64,000 bases of DNA from Candidatus Proximibacter danicus (GTDB lineage: Bacteria > Pseudomonadota > Gammaproteobacteria > Burkholderiales > Rhodocyclaceae). The stretch spans positions 24,258 through 88,257 of the forward strand of contig JADJUC010000031.1 in assembly GCA_016710885.1 (NCBI GenBank), given 5' to 3'. The notes below the pieces were generated by a model, which was not told where the DNA came from, made no database searches, and saw only the letters and a list, made by a program, of their open reading frames with translations. How positions within the stretch are numbered: position 1 is the stretch's first letter; the number at the start of each line of letters is the position of its first letter. A program made the translations under genes and the position numbers. Positions 8,196 through 15,970 of the stretch are shown one piece after another.

Positions 8196-8384
8196 ATGAG
8201 TCTCCGTTCTATTCTGTGGCTGGTGCTAATCGTCACCTGTAGCAGTGCGTTTGCGGATACCAAGTCCGACGCAGCGGTTGCATTGAAAACCATAGTCGAA
8301 GGCGACTTCTCCGTTCTCTGCGAAGTGACCGGTGATCTGACCAATGATGGTTTCGAATCAATTAAAGGTTCCAGGCTCAATTAA
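8196..8384 (+). CDS. Short secreted hypothetical protein, probably truncated
   Basis: This 62-aa frame starts eight bases after attC-like site 2, the expected position for a cassette gene. It has a clear signal peptide (LRSILWLVLIVTCSSAFA) followed by about 40 residues. It stops two bases before the duplicated fragment of the glycine-rich-domain gene. The abrupt end and the junction suggest the original gene was longer and was cut when the duplicated DNA arrived. A TTG at 8190 in frame is an alternative start. No function can be assigned. Confidence 0.5.
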   Translation: MSLRSILWLVLIVTCSSAFADTKSDAAVALKTIVEGDFSVLCEVTGDLTNDGFESIKGSRLN

Positions 8385-8386
8385 AC

Positions 8387-8662
8387 ATGGGCAAAATTCT
8401 CGGTATCGTCCTCCTTTTCGTACTGATCGTCGGAGGCCTCGCCCTCTGGCGCCGTGCCCGCCGCAAGCATGGTGAACAGTTCATCGACAGCTACCCCTAT
8501 CAGCGCTTCCTCGATAAGCGACTGGCGGCCAAGCGGCCGGAGCTGACGCCGACACAGCGGGAGATGGTGTTCGACGGGCTGAAAGAATACTTCCACCTGT
8601 GCAACCTCGCCGGCCGCAACATAATGGCTATGGGGGTCAGCTTGGATTCGACCTCAGAGTGA
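8387..8662 (+). pseudogene. Truncated 5' copy of the glycine-rich-domain gene
   Basis: Bases 8387-8630 match the start of the complete gene at 10023 closely, with scattered mostly synonymous differences. The first about 80 residues are nearly identical, from MGKILGIVLLF to FHLCNLAGRN. Homology stops at about 8635, and the frame runs 9 unrelated codons to a stop. The fragment keeps the N-terminal membrane anchor but lacks the conserved WHEF core and the Cys/Gly tail. It and the complete gene flank the two toxin-antitoxin modules as direct repeats. Confidence 0.8.
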
Positions 8663-8684
8663 ATTTATCCCTGCGGAACTATCA

Positions 8685-8727
8685 CGCACTGCATGCTATT
8701 AACGTTTGACGTTATGCACGCAGTGCG
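8685..8727. promoter_or_regulatory. Nested palindrome upstream of higBA, probable operator
   Basis: CGCACTGCATGC (8685-8696) pairs with GCACGCAGTGCG (8716-8727), with one mismatch. A second repeat, AACGT-TTG-ACGTT (8701-8713), lies in the centre. The site ends 13 bases before the toxin start. Type II toxin-antitoxin operons are usually autorepressed by the antitoxin at such palindromes. Confidence 0.5.
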
Positions 8728-8740
8728 TTAATCTTTCTCG

Positions 8741-9022
8741 ATGGCGATCAAGAGCTTCAAGTGCAAGGATACGCAGGCGCTTTACCTCGGAAAGCGCATT
8801 CGTCAATGGGTGAATGTTGAGCGACCTGCGTTGCGCAAGCTTGAACAGCTCGACTGGTCTGCAGTTCTGGATGATCTGCGCGTACCACCCGGCAATCAAC
8901 TGGAAGCTTTGAAGGGTGATCGCAAGGGGCAGTACAGCATTCGCATCAATGATCGGTGGCGAGTGTGCTTCGTCTGGACCGCAGAGGGCCCGAAGGATGT
9001 TGAGATTGTGGATTACCGCTGA
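8741..9022 (+). CDS. higB: HigB-type (RelE superfamily) mRNA interferase toxin
   Basis: This 93-aa protein is the usual size for HigB. It has the family pattern of LRVPPGNQLEALKGDRKGQ followed by YSIRINDRWRVCFVW and a C-terminal VEIVDYR. HigB toxins cleave mRNA on the ribosome and are neutralised by HigA. The toxin precedes the antitoxin, the reversed order typical of higBA. The gap to higA is 12 bases. The pair lies between two partial or complete copies of the glycine-rich-domain gene. Confidence 0.9.
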   Translation: MAIKSFKCKDTQALYLGKRIRQWVNVERPALRKLEQLDWSAVLDDLRVPPGNQLEALKGDRKGQYSIRINDRWRVCFVWTAEGPKDVEIVDYR

Positions 9023-9034
9023 AGGAGTTTGATC

Positions 9035-9334
9035 ATGCGCACCGTTGCCCCTGTTTCTCCCGGTGAAATGCTGGAAGAAGAGTTCCTGAAACCGCTTGGT
9101 CTGACGAAGTACCGCCTGGCCAAAGATATTGGCGTACCCCCTCAAAGAATCGGGGATATCGTCGCGGGCAAGCGTGCCATCACGGCGGACACTGACCTGC
9201 GTCTGTGTCGTTACTTCGGCCTCAGTGATGGGTGGTGGCTTCGCGGGCAGGCCAACTACGACACGGCGATCGCACGCGAAGTGATGGGCGAAACACTCTC
9301 GCGCATTTCTCGGTGTCAGTTGCTGTCTGCCTGA
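9035..9334 (+). CDS. higA: HigA-type antitoxin, helix-turn-helix
   Basis: This 99-aa protein has an XRE-family helix-turn-helix (AKDIGVPPQRIGDIVAGK) and the characteristic opening PGEMLEEEFLKPLGLT. The start is the ATG at 9035, which has AAGGAG seven bases upstream; a TTG two codons earlier has no suitable ribosome site. HigA binds HigB and represses the operon. The palindrome at 8685-8727 is the likely target. Confidence 0.92.
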   Translation: MRTVAPVSPGEMLEEEFLKPLGLTKYRLAKDIGVPPQRIGDIVAGKRAITADTDLRLCRYFGLSDGWWLRGQANYDTAIAREVMGETLSRISRCQLLSA

Positions 9335-9446
9335 GCAGAACTTCGCCATTGCGCCATTGGGGTTGCCTTCAGACGACTATAGCGACTATAGGGGGCAGCA
9401 TCAATTTGCCCTTCCCATCTTCGACTGCTTTGGCCATTGCTTAATT

Positions 9447-9497
9447 GCATCTACAATTTAAATTGACTTCCAGACATAACGCATCTACGATTTGACT
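9447..9497. promoter_or_regulatory. Palindrome and direct repeats upstream of brnTA
   Basis: A perfect 12-bp palindrome, CAATTTAAATTG (9454-9465), overlaps the first of two near-identical repeats: GCATCTACAATT (9447-9458) and GCATCTACGATT (9481-9492). The second ends just before the brnT start at 9498. These are reasonable binding sites for the BrnTA complex. Apart from them, bases 9335-9497 contain no gene. Confidence 0.4.
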
Positions 9498-9770
9498 ATG
9501 GTCACTTTCGACGAAACCAAGCGCCAAGCGAACATTGCCAAGCACGGCATTGATCTGGCAGCGCTACCCGGTTTCTTTGATGGTGATTTGCTGACCCGCG
9601 AAGATGCACGCGAAGCCTATGGCGAATTGCGCTTTCAGAGTATCGGTTGGCATGCGGGAGAAATGCTGTTCGTTGTCTGGACGCCGGGTGACGACGAATG
9701 GCCCCATATCATTTCGGCACGAAAGGCGGAAAAACATGAACGCGAAGCGTGGGCACGTTTCTGTAAATGA
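9498..9770 (+). CDS. brnT: BrnT family ribonuclease toxin
   Basis: This 90-aa protein has the BrnT pattern: VTFDETKRQANIAKHGIDLA near the start, a central GELRFQSIG, FVVWTP, and HIISARKAEKHEREAWARF near the end. BrnT is a RelE-fold RNase that halts translation. I chose the ATG at 9498 because BrnT proteins begin close to the FDxxK motif. The end overlaps brnA by 35 bases in another frame, the usual brnTA arrangement. Confidence 0.9.
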   Translation: MVTFDETKRQANIAKHGIDLAALPGFFDGDLLTREDAREAYGELRFQSIGWHAGEMLFVVWTPGDDEWPHIISARKAEKHEREAWARFCK

Positions 9771-10011
9771 TGCTCCGGCGACCAAGCCGGACGACTGGAA
9801 TAATGCATTTGTCACCCATTCGGCAGACGAGCTGCGCAAAGTAGTTGCCGCGCGTCGTACCCGCGGGCCAAACAAGCTTCCAACCAAGGAACAGGTTGCC
9901 GTGCGCTACAGCCCCGAGGTGCTTGCCTATTTCCGGGCTACAGGCGCAGGGTGGCAAACCAGAATGGATGAAGCGTTGCGCGAGTACGTGTCCCAACACA
10001 AGGCAGCGTAG
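9736..10011 (+). CDS. brnA: BrnA family antitoxin
   Basis: This 91-aa protein carries the BrnA C-terminal block VRYSPEVLAYFRATGAGWQT followed by MDEALREYV, a ribbon-helix-helix fold that binds DNA as a dimer. The ATG at 9736 lies inside the end of brnT, so translation is probably coupled. Its N-terminal part should wrap around the BrnT active site. It ends 11 bases before the complete glycine-rich-domain gene, so read-through could drive that gene. Confidence 0.88.
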   Translation: MNAKRGHVSVNDAPATKPDDWNNAFVTHSADELRKVVAARRTRGPNKLPTKEQVAVRYSPEVLAYFRATGAGWQTRMDEALREYVSQHKAA

Positions 10012-10022
10012 CGCTCTCCTAT

Positions 10023-10676
10023 ATGGGCAAAATTCTCGGTATCGTCCTCCTCTTCGCACTGATCGTCGGCGGCCTCGCCCTCTGGCGCCGCGCCCGCCGC
10101 AAGCATGGCGAGCAGTTCATCGACAGCTATCCCTACCAGCGCCTCCTCGACAAGCGACTGGCGGCCAAGCGGCCGGAGCTGACGCCGGCGCAGCGGGAGA
10201 TGGTGTTCGACGGGCTGAAGGAATACTTCCACCTGTGCAACCTCGCCGGCCGGAACATGGTGGCGATGCCATCGCAGGTGGTTGATGATGCGTGGCACGA
10301 GTTCATCCTGTTCACTCGGCAGTACCAGCGGTATTGCCGCGATGCGCTTGGGCGCTTCCTGCACCATACGCCGGCCGAGGCGATGCATTCGCCGACCCAG
10401 GCATCGGAAGGCATCAAGCGCGCGTGGCGGCTGGCCTGTGCGCGCGACGGCATTGATCCGAAGACGCCCTCGCGCCTGCCGCTGCTGTTTGCGATTGACG
10501 GCCTGCTGGGCATTGCCAACGGTTTTACCTACCAACTCGATTGCCTGGCTGCCGGCAAGGCCGGCTCAGGCTACTGTGCCAGCCATATCGGCTGCAGCAG
10601 TGGCTGTTCCGGCGATTCCGGTAGCAGCGACAGCGGCGACAGTGGCTGTGGTGGGGGCTGCGGCGGAGGCGACTGA
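10023..10676 (+). CDS. Glycine-rich-domain (GRDP/DUF1399-like) membrane-anchored protein
   Basis: This 217-aa protein has an N-terminal transmembrane helix (GIVLLFALIVGGLALW) and a soluble helical domain with the conserved VDDAWHEFILFTRQYQRYC and RFLHHTP. The tail is very rich in Cys, Gly and Ser (GCGGGCGGGD). The middle matches what I remember of the 'glycine-rich domain-containing protein-like' family, whose biochemical role is unknown. The first 245 bases are duplicated at 8387. The promoter region has been replaced by brnTA, so expression may now depend on that operon. Confidence 0.7.
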   Translation: MGKILGIVLLFALIVGGLALWRRARRKHGEQFIDSYPYQRLLDKRLAAKRPELTPAQREMVFDGLKEYFHLCNLAGRNMVAMPSQVVDDAWHEFILFTRQYQRYCRDALGRFLHHTPAEAMHSPTQASEGIKRAWRLACARDGIDPKTPSRLPLLFAIDGLLGIANGFTYQLDCLAAGKAGSGYCASHIGCSSGCSGDSGSSDSGDSGCGGGCGGGD

Positions 10677-10698
10677 CCTCCGCCGATGGGCCACTCCG

Positions 10699-11346
10699 CT
10701 AAAATTTCAGCAGGTCGAAGCGGGTCAGGGTCACGTTGCGCGAGACCACGGGTGCATTGGCCAGATGCCACGCAGTGTATTGCTCGCTGTAAGGCGTGTC
10801 CGACATGCCATCGATCGGGACGATCACCTTCATGCCGCGCAATGAAGCGCCGCTGGCGGTGTAGAGCACGGCGCCCTGGGCGGCAGTGCCGATGGCGATG
10901 ACAGTGGTTACGCCGCCGTCCTTGAGAATCTTCTCCAGATCGGTATTCATGAATTTGTCGACGCCGGTCGATACCACCGGTTCGCTGTCGAGCGGATAAA
11001 CCTCGGGCCGCGTGTCGGCCCGCTTGCCGGCCGCGCCGGTGGCGAAAGCCACGACCATTCCTTTTTCGCGCGCCGTTTCGAGCAGCTTCTTCACGGCCGG
11101 CAATTGCGCCATGCAGCGCGGTCGATTGGTGCAGTTGGGGGTGACGAAGTCGAGCATCAACAGGGCCGTCGTCTTTGGATCGATGGTCACCGGCTTCAGT
11201 TCTGGCAGCGGTGGGGCCTTGATGCTGGCCCAGTCGTCGACGATGCTTTGCGCCGAGACGGCACTGGCAGCGATCAGGGCGGCAGCAGCGAAAACCAGTG
11301 CCAGGCTGCGCCGGCGGGACCTTTCCGGGATCTCTTGGACATTCAT
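10699..11346 (-). CDS. Isochorismatase-fold (cysteine hydrolase family) exported protein lacking the nucleophile
   Basis: This 215-aa protein starts at the ATG at 11346, which has AAGGAG seven bases upstream. A twin-arginine-like RRRSLALVF start and a hydrophobic signal ending ASAVSA imply export. The isochorismatase-like fold is recognisable in ALLMLDFV (usual first Asp) and in IAIGTAAQGAVLYTA. That second block aligns with the family motif GvatdvCVlaTA and puts Ala at the usual catalytic Cys. It may therefore be non-hydrolytic or use other chemistry. It is divergent from the MaoC gene across 83 bases. Confidence 0.65.
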   Translation of the reverse strand: MNVQEIPERSRRRSLALVFAAAALIAASAVSAQSIVDDWASIKAPPLPELKPVTIDPKTTALLMLDFVTPNCTNRPRCMAQLPAVKKLLETAREKGMVVAFATGAAGKRADTRPEVYPLDSEPVVSTGVDKFMNTDLEKILKDGGVTTVIAIGTAAQGAVLYTASGASLRGMKVIVPIDGMSDTPYSEQYTAWHLANAPVVSRNVTLTRFDLLKF

Positions 11347-11429
11347 CGATTGTCTCCTTGAGTACATTGTGATGGCGGGGGCAACGTGTATCCTACTTCT
11401 CTCGGACAAGAACCCAGGAGAACAGTTTC

Positions 11430-11861
11430 ATGAACAAGGTAGGCGGCTACAACATTGAAGACCTGCAACCCGGCATGAGCGCCAGCGTCAGCAAAACTGT
11501 GACCGAGGCCGACATCATCCTGTTTGCCGGCGTGTCGACCGACATCAATCCGGCGCATCTGGACGAGGAATACGCCAAGGGCACCCAGTTCGGCGGCCGC
11601 ATCGCCCACGGCATGCTTTCGGCCAGCTTCATCTCCGCCGTGCTGGCCAACAAGCTGCCCGGTGCCGGCACCATCTATCTTGGCCAGACGCTGAAATTCA
11701 AGGCGCCGGTACGCATCGGCGAGACGGTAACGGCGACCGTGACGGTACGCGAAGTGGTCGTTGCCAAGAAGCGTTGCATCCTCGATGCCGTGTGCACGGT
11801 GGCCGGCAAGACGGTGATCGAGGGCGAGTCGACAATGTATTGCACCTCCGAGAAGGACTGA
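11430..11861 (+). CDS. phaJ: MaoC-like (R)-specific enoyl-CoA hydratase
   Basis: This 143-aa single hot-dog protein has the hydratase-2 motif DINPAHLDEEYA followed by FGGRIAHGML, which supplies the catalytic Asp and His. PhaJ enzymes hydrate trans-2-enoyl-CoA to (R)-3-hydroxyacyl-CoA, linking beta-oxidation to polyhydroxyalkanoate synthesis. The start has AGGAGA nine bases upstream. No pha genes are nearby, so the PHA link is inferred from the family only. A hairpin terminator follows. Confidence 0.85.
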   Translation: MNKVGGYNIEDLQPGMSASVSKTVTEADIILFAGVSTDINPAHLDEEYAKGTQFGGRIAHGMLSASFISAVLANKLPGAGTIYLGQTLKFKAPVRIGETVTATVTVREVVVAKKRCILDAVCTVAGKTVIEGESTMYCTSEKD

Positions 11862-11885
11862 AACGTATTCGGACGGGTTGCATGA

Positions 11886-11909
11886 AAATGGGGCCGACTG
11901 GCCCCATTT
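11886..11909. terminator. Bidirectional intrinsic terminator between phaJ and rng
   Basis: AAATGGGGCC (11886-11895) and GGCCCCATTT (11900-11909) form a perfect 10-bp stem with a 4-base loop. The A/T ends supply a U-tract on both strands. It sits between the convergent phaJ and rng genes and abuts the rng stop. Confidence 0.8.
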
Positions 11910-13373
11910 CTACATCAGCACGATGTCGTACTGTTCCTGTGAATAGCTGGGTTCAGCCTGGAGCGATACCGGCTTTTCGATGAAATCGGAGAGCATCGCC
12001 AGCCCCTGCGATTCCTCATCGAGGAACAGGTCGATCACCGATGGCGCGCCGATCACCCGGTATTCGCGGGCGTTGAACTGGCGGGCTTCGCGCAGCAGTT
12101 CGCGCAGAATGTCGTAGCAGACCGTGCGTGCCGTTCGTACCTCACCGCGACCGTCGCAGGTCGGGCACTGTTCGCACAGCACGTGCGCCAGGGATTCGCG
12201 GGTGCGCTTACGTGTCATTTCGACCAGCCCCAGCGCCGTGAAGCCGTTGACCGTCAAACGCGTGTGGTCGCGCGACAGGGCCTTGTTGAACTCGGAGAGG
12301 ACGGCCGCCCGATGTTCGGCGCTCTCCATGTCGATGAAGTCGATGATGATGATGCCGCCGAGGTTGCGCAGGCGCAGTTGCCGCGCGATGGTCTGCGTGG
12401 CTTCGAGGTTGGTCTTGAAAATGGTGTCGTCGAAGTTGCGCACGCCGACGAAACCGCCGGTGTTAACGTCGATGGTGGTCATCGCTTCGGTCTGGTCGAT
12501 GATCAGGTAGCCGCCGGACTTGAGTTCGACACGGCGGGCCAGTGCCTTCTGGATTTCGTCTTCGACACCGAACAGGTCGAACAGCGGACGCTCGCCGGTG
12601 TAGTGCTCCAGCATGCTGCGCACGGCCGGGGTGTAGATATCGGCGAAGCTGGTCAGTCGATGGAAGTTCTCGCGCGAGTCGATGACGATACGCACGGTTT
12701 CCGGGTTGACGAAGTCGCGCAGCACGCGCTGGGCAAGGTTGAGTTCCTGGTAGATCAGCGAGGGGGCGGCGGCCTTCCGGGTGCGGGTGCGTAGCTCGGT
12801 CCAGATTTTCCGCAGATAGGCGATATCGTTGGCCAGGTCGCCTTCGGAAGCCCCTTCGGCCATCGTGCGCACGATGAAGCCACCCGTTTCGTCCTCCGGA
12901 ACCAGTTGCGTCAGCTTTTCGCGGAGGGACTCGCGCTCGGCTTCATCCTCGATGCGCTGCGAGACGCCGATGTGCTTTTCCTGCGGCAGATAGACCAGCA
13001 TGCGGCCGGCAATCGAAATCTGGGTGGAGAGTCGAGCGCCCTTGGTGCCGATCGGATCCTTGATCACCTGCACCATCAGGCTCTGGCCTTCGGAAAGCAT
13101 GCGCTCGATGGGGCGTGGCGGCTCGCTGCCGTGGCCGTTGGGGCGGGCTTCGAGAATGTCGGCCACGTGCAGGAAAGCGGTGCGCTCGAGGCCGATCTCG
13201 ATGAACGCCGACTGCATGCCGGGCAGGATGCGTACGACCTTGCCCATGTAGACGTTGCCGACCAGCCCGCGCGAGCCGTTGCGTTCGATATGCAGTTCCT
13301 GCGCAACGCCTTGGTGCATGACGGCGACACGGGTTTCCTGCGGCGTGAAGTTGATCAGGATCTGTTCTGGCAT
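11910..13373 (-). CDS. rng: Ribonuclease G
   Basis: This 487-aa protein is the usual length of RNase G and lacks the long C-terminal scaffold of RNase E. It has an S1 RNA-binding segment near residues 38-130 (GNVYMGKVVRILPGMQSAFI). The catalytic DNase I-like region carries metal-binding Asp in TTIDVNTGGFVG and IIIDFIDM. The zinc-link CEQCPTCDGRG is present. It processes 16S rRNA 5' ends and turns over mRNA in the cytoplasm. In many relatives it directly follows maf; here two plus-strand genes separate them. Confidence 0.95.
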   Translation of the reverse strand: MPEQILINFTPQETRVAVMHQGVAQELHIERNGSRGLVGNVYMGKVVRILPGMQSAFIEIGLERTAFLHVADILEARPNGHGSEPPRPIERMLSEGQSLMVQVIKDPIGTKGARLSTQISIAGRMLVYLPQEKHIGVSQRIEDEAERESLREKLTQLVPEDETGGFIVRTMAEGASEGDLANDIAYLRKIWTELRTRTRKAAAPSLIYQELNLAQRVLRDFVNPETVRIVIDSRENFHRLTSFADIYTPAVRSMLEHYTGERPLFDLFGVEDEIQKALARRVELKSGGYLIIDQTEAMTTIDVNTGGFVGVRNFDDTIFKTNLEATQTIARQLRLRNLGGIIIIDFIDMESAEHRAAVLSEFNKALSRDHTRLTVNGFTALGLVEMTRKRTRESLAHVLCEQCPTCDGRGEVRTARTVCYDILRELLREARQFNAREYRVIGAPSVIDLFLDEESQGLAMLSDFIEKPVSLQAEPSYSQEQYDIVLM

Positions 13374-13420
13374 GGTTTTGTGGGGCGCAAAGGCTGCTTG
13401 TCTTTCCGTTCCTTGTTAGG

Positions 13421-13509
13421 CGCTTCGATACGGCAGCCTTGCCGCCTGCTCAGCACGAACGGAGAAGAGGCCGTTCGCCCTGAGTAGCGCATAGCGCGTA
13501 TCGAAGGGC
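13421..13509. repeat. Long imperfect palindrome of the CTTCGATACG...CGTATCGAAG type
   Basis: The left arm starts CGCTTCGATACG (13421-13432) and ends CTCAGCACGAACGG (about 13449-13462). After an 8-base loop the right arm begins CCGTTCGCCCTGAG (13471-13484) and ends CGTATCGAAGGGC (13497-13509). This resembles dispersed palindromes common in proteobacterial intergenic regions. It lies between the divergent rng and trhP starts. A relative of the half-sequence CCTGAG...TCGAAGG lies inside a coding region at 46341. Confidence 0.7.
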
Positions 13510-13587
13510 ATGACGCGGATGGCGGGGGATGCAAGGCGCCTGAGCCGTATAATGGTCGAATTCCCCGGATTGTACCGTTTCTACCCC

Positions 13588-14841
13588 ATGAAAACCCCTG
13601 AGCTTCTTGCCCCCGCCGGTTCGCTGGCGATGATGCGTACCGCCTTCGCTTTCGGCGCCGATGCCGTCTATGCCGGCCAGCCGCGCTACAGCCTGCGCGC
13701 GCGCAACAACGAGTTCGGCGACATGGAGACCTTCGCCGGCGCGGTGAAGGAAGCCCATGCCGGCGGCCACAAGTTCTTCGTGGTCAGCAACATCTTCCCG
13801 CACAACGCCAAGATCAAGACCTACCTCGACGACATGGCGCCGGTCATCGACATGCAGCCGGACGCGCTGATCATGGCCGACCCCGGCCTGATCATGATGG
13901 TGCGCGAGCGCTGGCCCGACATGCCGGTGCACCTCTCGGTGCAGTCGAACACGGTGAACTGGGCGGCGGTGAAGTTCTGGCAGACGATGGGCCTCTCCCG
14001 CGTCATCCTCTCCCGCGAACTGTCGCTGGAAGAGGTCGCCGAAATCCGCCAGCAGTGCCCGGACATGGAGCTCGAAGTCTTCATTCATGGCGCGCTATGC
14101 ATCGCCTACTCCGGCCGTTGCCTGCTCTCCGGCTACTTCAACCACCGCGATCCGAACCAGGGCACCTGCACCAACAGCTGTCGCTGGGACTACAAGGTGC
14201 AGCCGGCCAAGGAGGACGCGGCAGGCGACGTCTGGCTGATCGAGGAGAAGGAGCGCCCGGGCGAGCATATGCCGATTGAGGAAGACGAGCACGGCACCTA
14301 CATCATGAACTCGAAGGACCTGCGCGCCATCGAGCACGTGCAGAAGCTGGTGGCCATGGGCATCGACTCGCTGAAGATCGAAGGGCGCACCAAATCACCC
14401 TACTATGCCGCCCGCACCTGCCAGGCCTACCGTCAGGCCATCGACGACGCCGTCGCCGGCCGTGCGCTTGATCCAGCCCTGCTGGCGCAGCTCGACGGGC
14501 TGGCCAACCGCGGTTACACCGACGGCTTCTACCAGCGCCACCACGACGCCGATTACCAGAACTACCTGCGCGGCCACTCCGAATCGGCACGCAGCCTCTA
14601 TGTCGGCGATGTCGTTGCATACGACGCGGCGCGCGGGCTGGCCGAAATCGATGTGAAGAACCGCTTCTCAATAGGCGACCGGCTGGAAATCATCCACCCC
14701 ACTGGCAACAGCGAACTGGCGCTGGCGCGCATGGAAAACACCGTAGGCGCCGCCATCGAAGTTGCGCCCGGCAACGGCCACCGCGTCTGGGTGCCGCTGC
14801 CGGAAGCGAGCATCGGCGCCTACGTCGCACGCTTCGTCTGA
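13588..14841 (+). CDS. trhP: tRNA 5-hydroxyuridine formation protein TrhP (YegQ, U32 family)
   Basis: This 417-aa protein starts at the ATG at 13588 with KTPELLAPAGS, the usual N-terminus; earlier in-frame starts add unrelated residues. The U32 signature EVFIHGALCIAYSGRCLLS is intact, followed by cysteines in GTCTNSCRW. TrhP participates in prephenate-dependent hydroxylation of U34 in tRNAs. It and the next gene are plus-strand genes inserted into the otherwise minus-strand maf-to-rng stretch. Confidence 0.9.
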   Translation: MKTPELLAPAGSLAMMRTAFAFGADAVYAGQPRYSLRARNNEFGDMETFAGAVKEAHAGGHKFFVVSNIFPHNAKIKTYLDDMAPVIDMQPDALIMADPGLIMMVRERWPDMPVHLSVQSNTVNWAAVKFWQTMGLSRVILSRELSLEEVAEIRQQCPDMELEVFIHGALCIAYSGRCLLSGYFNHRDPNQGTCTNSCRWDYKVQPAKEDAAGDVWLIEEKERPGEHMPIEEDEHGTYIMNSKDLRAIEHVQKLVAMGIDSLKIEGRTKSPYYAARTCQAYRQAIDDAVAGRALDPALLAQLDGLANRGYTDGFYQRHHDADYQNYLRGHSESARSLYVGDVVAYDAARGLAEIDVKNRFSIGDRLEIIHPTGNSELALARMENTVGAAIEVAPGNGHRVWVPLPEASIGAYVARFV

Positions 14842-15970
14842 TGCCGCATTCGCAGTCACACCCGCGGTTACATCCGCAGTTACACAGTTACATCTTTTCG
14901 TCGATATTTCTTCCCACGGCTTCGGCCATCTGGCCCAGACCGGGCCGGTCATCGAAGCTTTGGCAGCGCGGATGCCCGAGCTGCGGCTGACCATCCGCAG
15001 CGGCCTGCCGGAGCGCCAGTTGCGCCTGCGTATCGGTCATGATTTCGACTACATCGGCGGCGCCAGCGACGATGCTTTCCTGATGCACGACGCCGTGCAC
15101 ATCGACCATGCCGCATCGGCGGCGGCCTATCGTGCGGCGCATGCCGACTGGTCGGCACGGGTTGATCGTGAGGCTGCCTGGCTCTCCGGGCTGGCCCCGG
15201 ATGCCGTGCTCTCCAACATCTCGTGTTTGCCGCTGGCGGGCGCCAGGCGGGCGAATATCCCGGCGGTCGCGATGTGTTCGCTCAACTGGGCTGACCAGTT
15301 CAAGCATTTGTTTGCTGGTGAGGCGTGGGCGGAAAAAATCCATGCCGAGCTGCTGGCGGCTTATGCCGGCGCCGATATCTTCCTGCGCTGTACGCCGGCG
15401 ATGCCGATGCCGGACCTGGGCAATACCCAAGATATCCCGCCACTGGCGCGTGCCGGCACCCGCTGCCGGGCAGCGATCGACGAGAGGCTCGGTACGCAAG
15501 CGGAGCGGCTGGTGCTGGTGGTCATGGGAGGGATTGGATACCAATTGCCCATCGCCTGCTGGCCGCAGCTAGCCGGCGTGCGCTGGCTGGTCAGGGATGC
15601 GGTTGATGCAAGCCGTACCGATATCTTGGCCTATAGCAGTCTCGGTTTCCATTTCCCGGATTTGCTGGCGAGTGTCGATGCTGTTGTCACCAAACCGGGT
15701 TACGGCATGTTTGTCGAGTCTGCGGTGGCCGGTACGCCGGTGCTGTATCTCCGGCGCAAGGATTGGCCCGAGCAGGACGTGTTGATCGACTGGCTACTGC
15801 GGGAGGGAACAGCGGCTGAAGTGTGCCCGGAGGATTTTGATTCCGGGAACCTGTTGCCGCAGCTGGAAAATCTCTGGCGCCAGCCGCGCAAGCCGGTCAC
15901 TGCCAGCGGTGCGTCCGAAGCTGCTGCCGCGATTGAAAATCTGCTTATACGGGGTGGCCGAAGCGCCTGA
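14762..15970 (+). CDS. GT-B glycosyltransferase-like protein, start uncertain
   Basis: The conserved part begins at about 14884 with LHLFVDISSHGFGHLAQT, a nucleotide-sugar-binding start like MurG-type or L-arabinokinase N-terminal domains. It includes CSLNWADQF and ends with a donor-site-like TKPGYGMFVESAVAGTPVLYL. No ATG lies in frame close to this point. The only plain upstream start is TTG at 14762, inside trhP, so the true start may be non-canonical. The bases just before the conserved part are an imperfect 12-bp tandem repeat. The end overlaps convergent maf by 26 bases. The substrate is unknown. Confidence 0.6.
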   Translation: MRPATATASGCRCRKRASAPTSHASSDAAFAVTPAVTSAVTQLHLFVDISSHGFGHLAQTGPVIEALAARMPELRLTIRSGLPERQLRLRIGHDFDYIGGASDDAFLMHDAVHIDHAASAAAYRAAHADWSARVDREAAWLSGLAPDAVLSNISCLPLAGARRANIPAVAMCSLNWADQFKHLFAGEAWAEKIHAELLAAYAGADIFLRCTPAMPMPDLGNTQDIPPLARAGTRCRAAIDERLGTQAERLVLVVMGGIGYQLPIACWPQLAGVRWLVRDAVDASRTDILAYSSLGFHFPDLLASVDAVVTKPGYGMFVESAVAGTPVLYLRRKDWPEQDVLIDWLLREGTAAEVCPEDFDSGNLLPQLENLWRQPRKPVTASGASEAAAAIENLLIRGGRSA

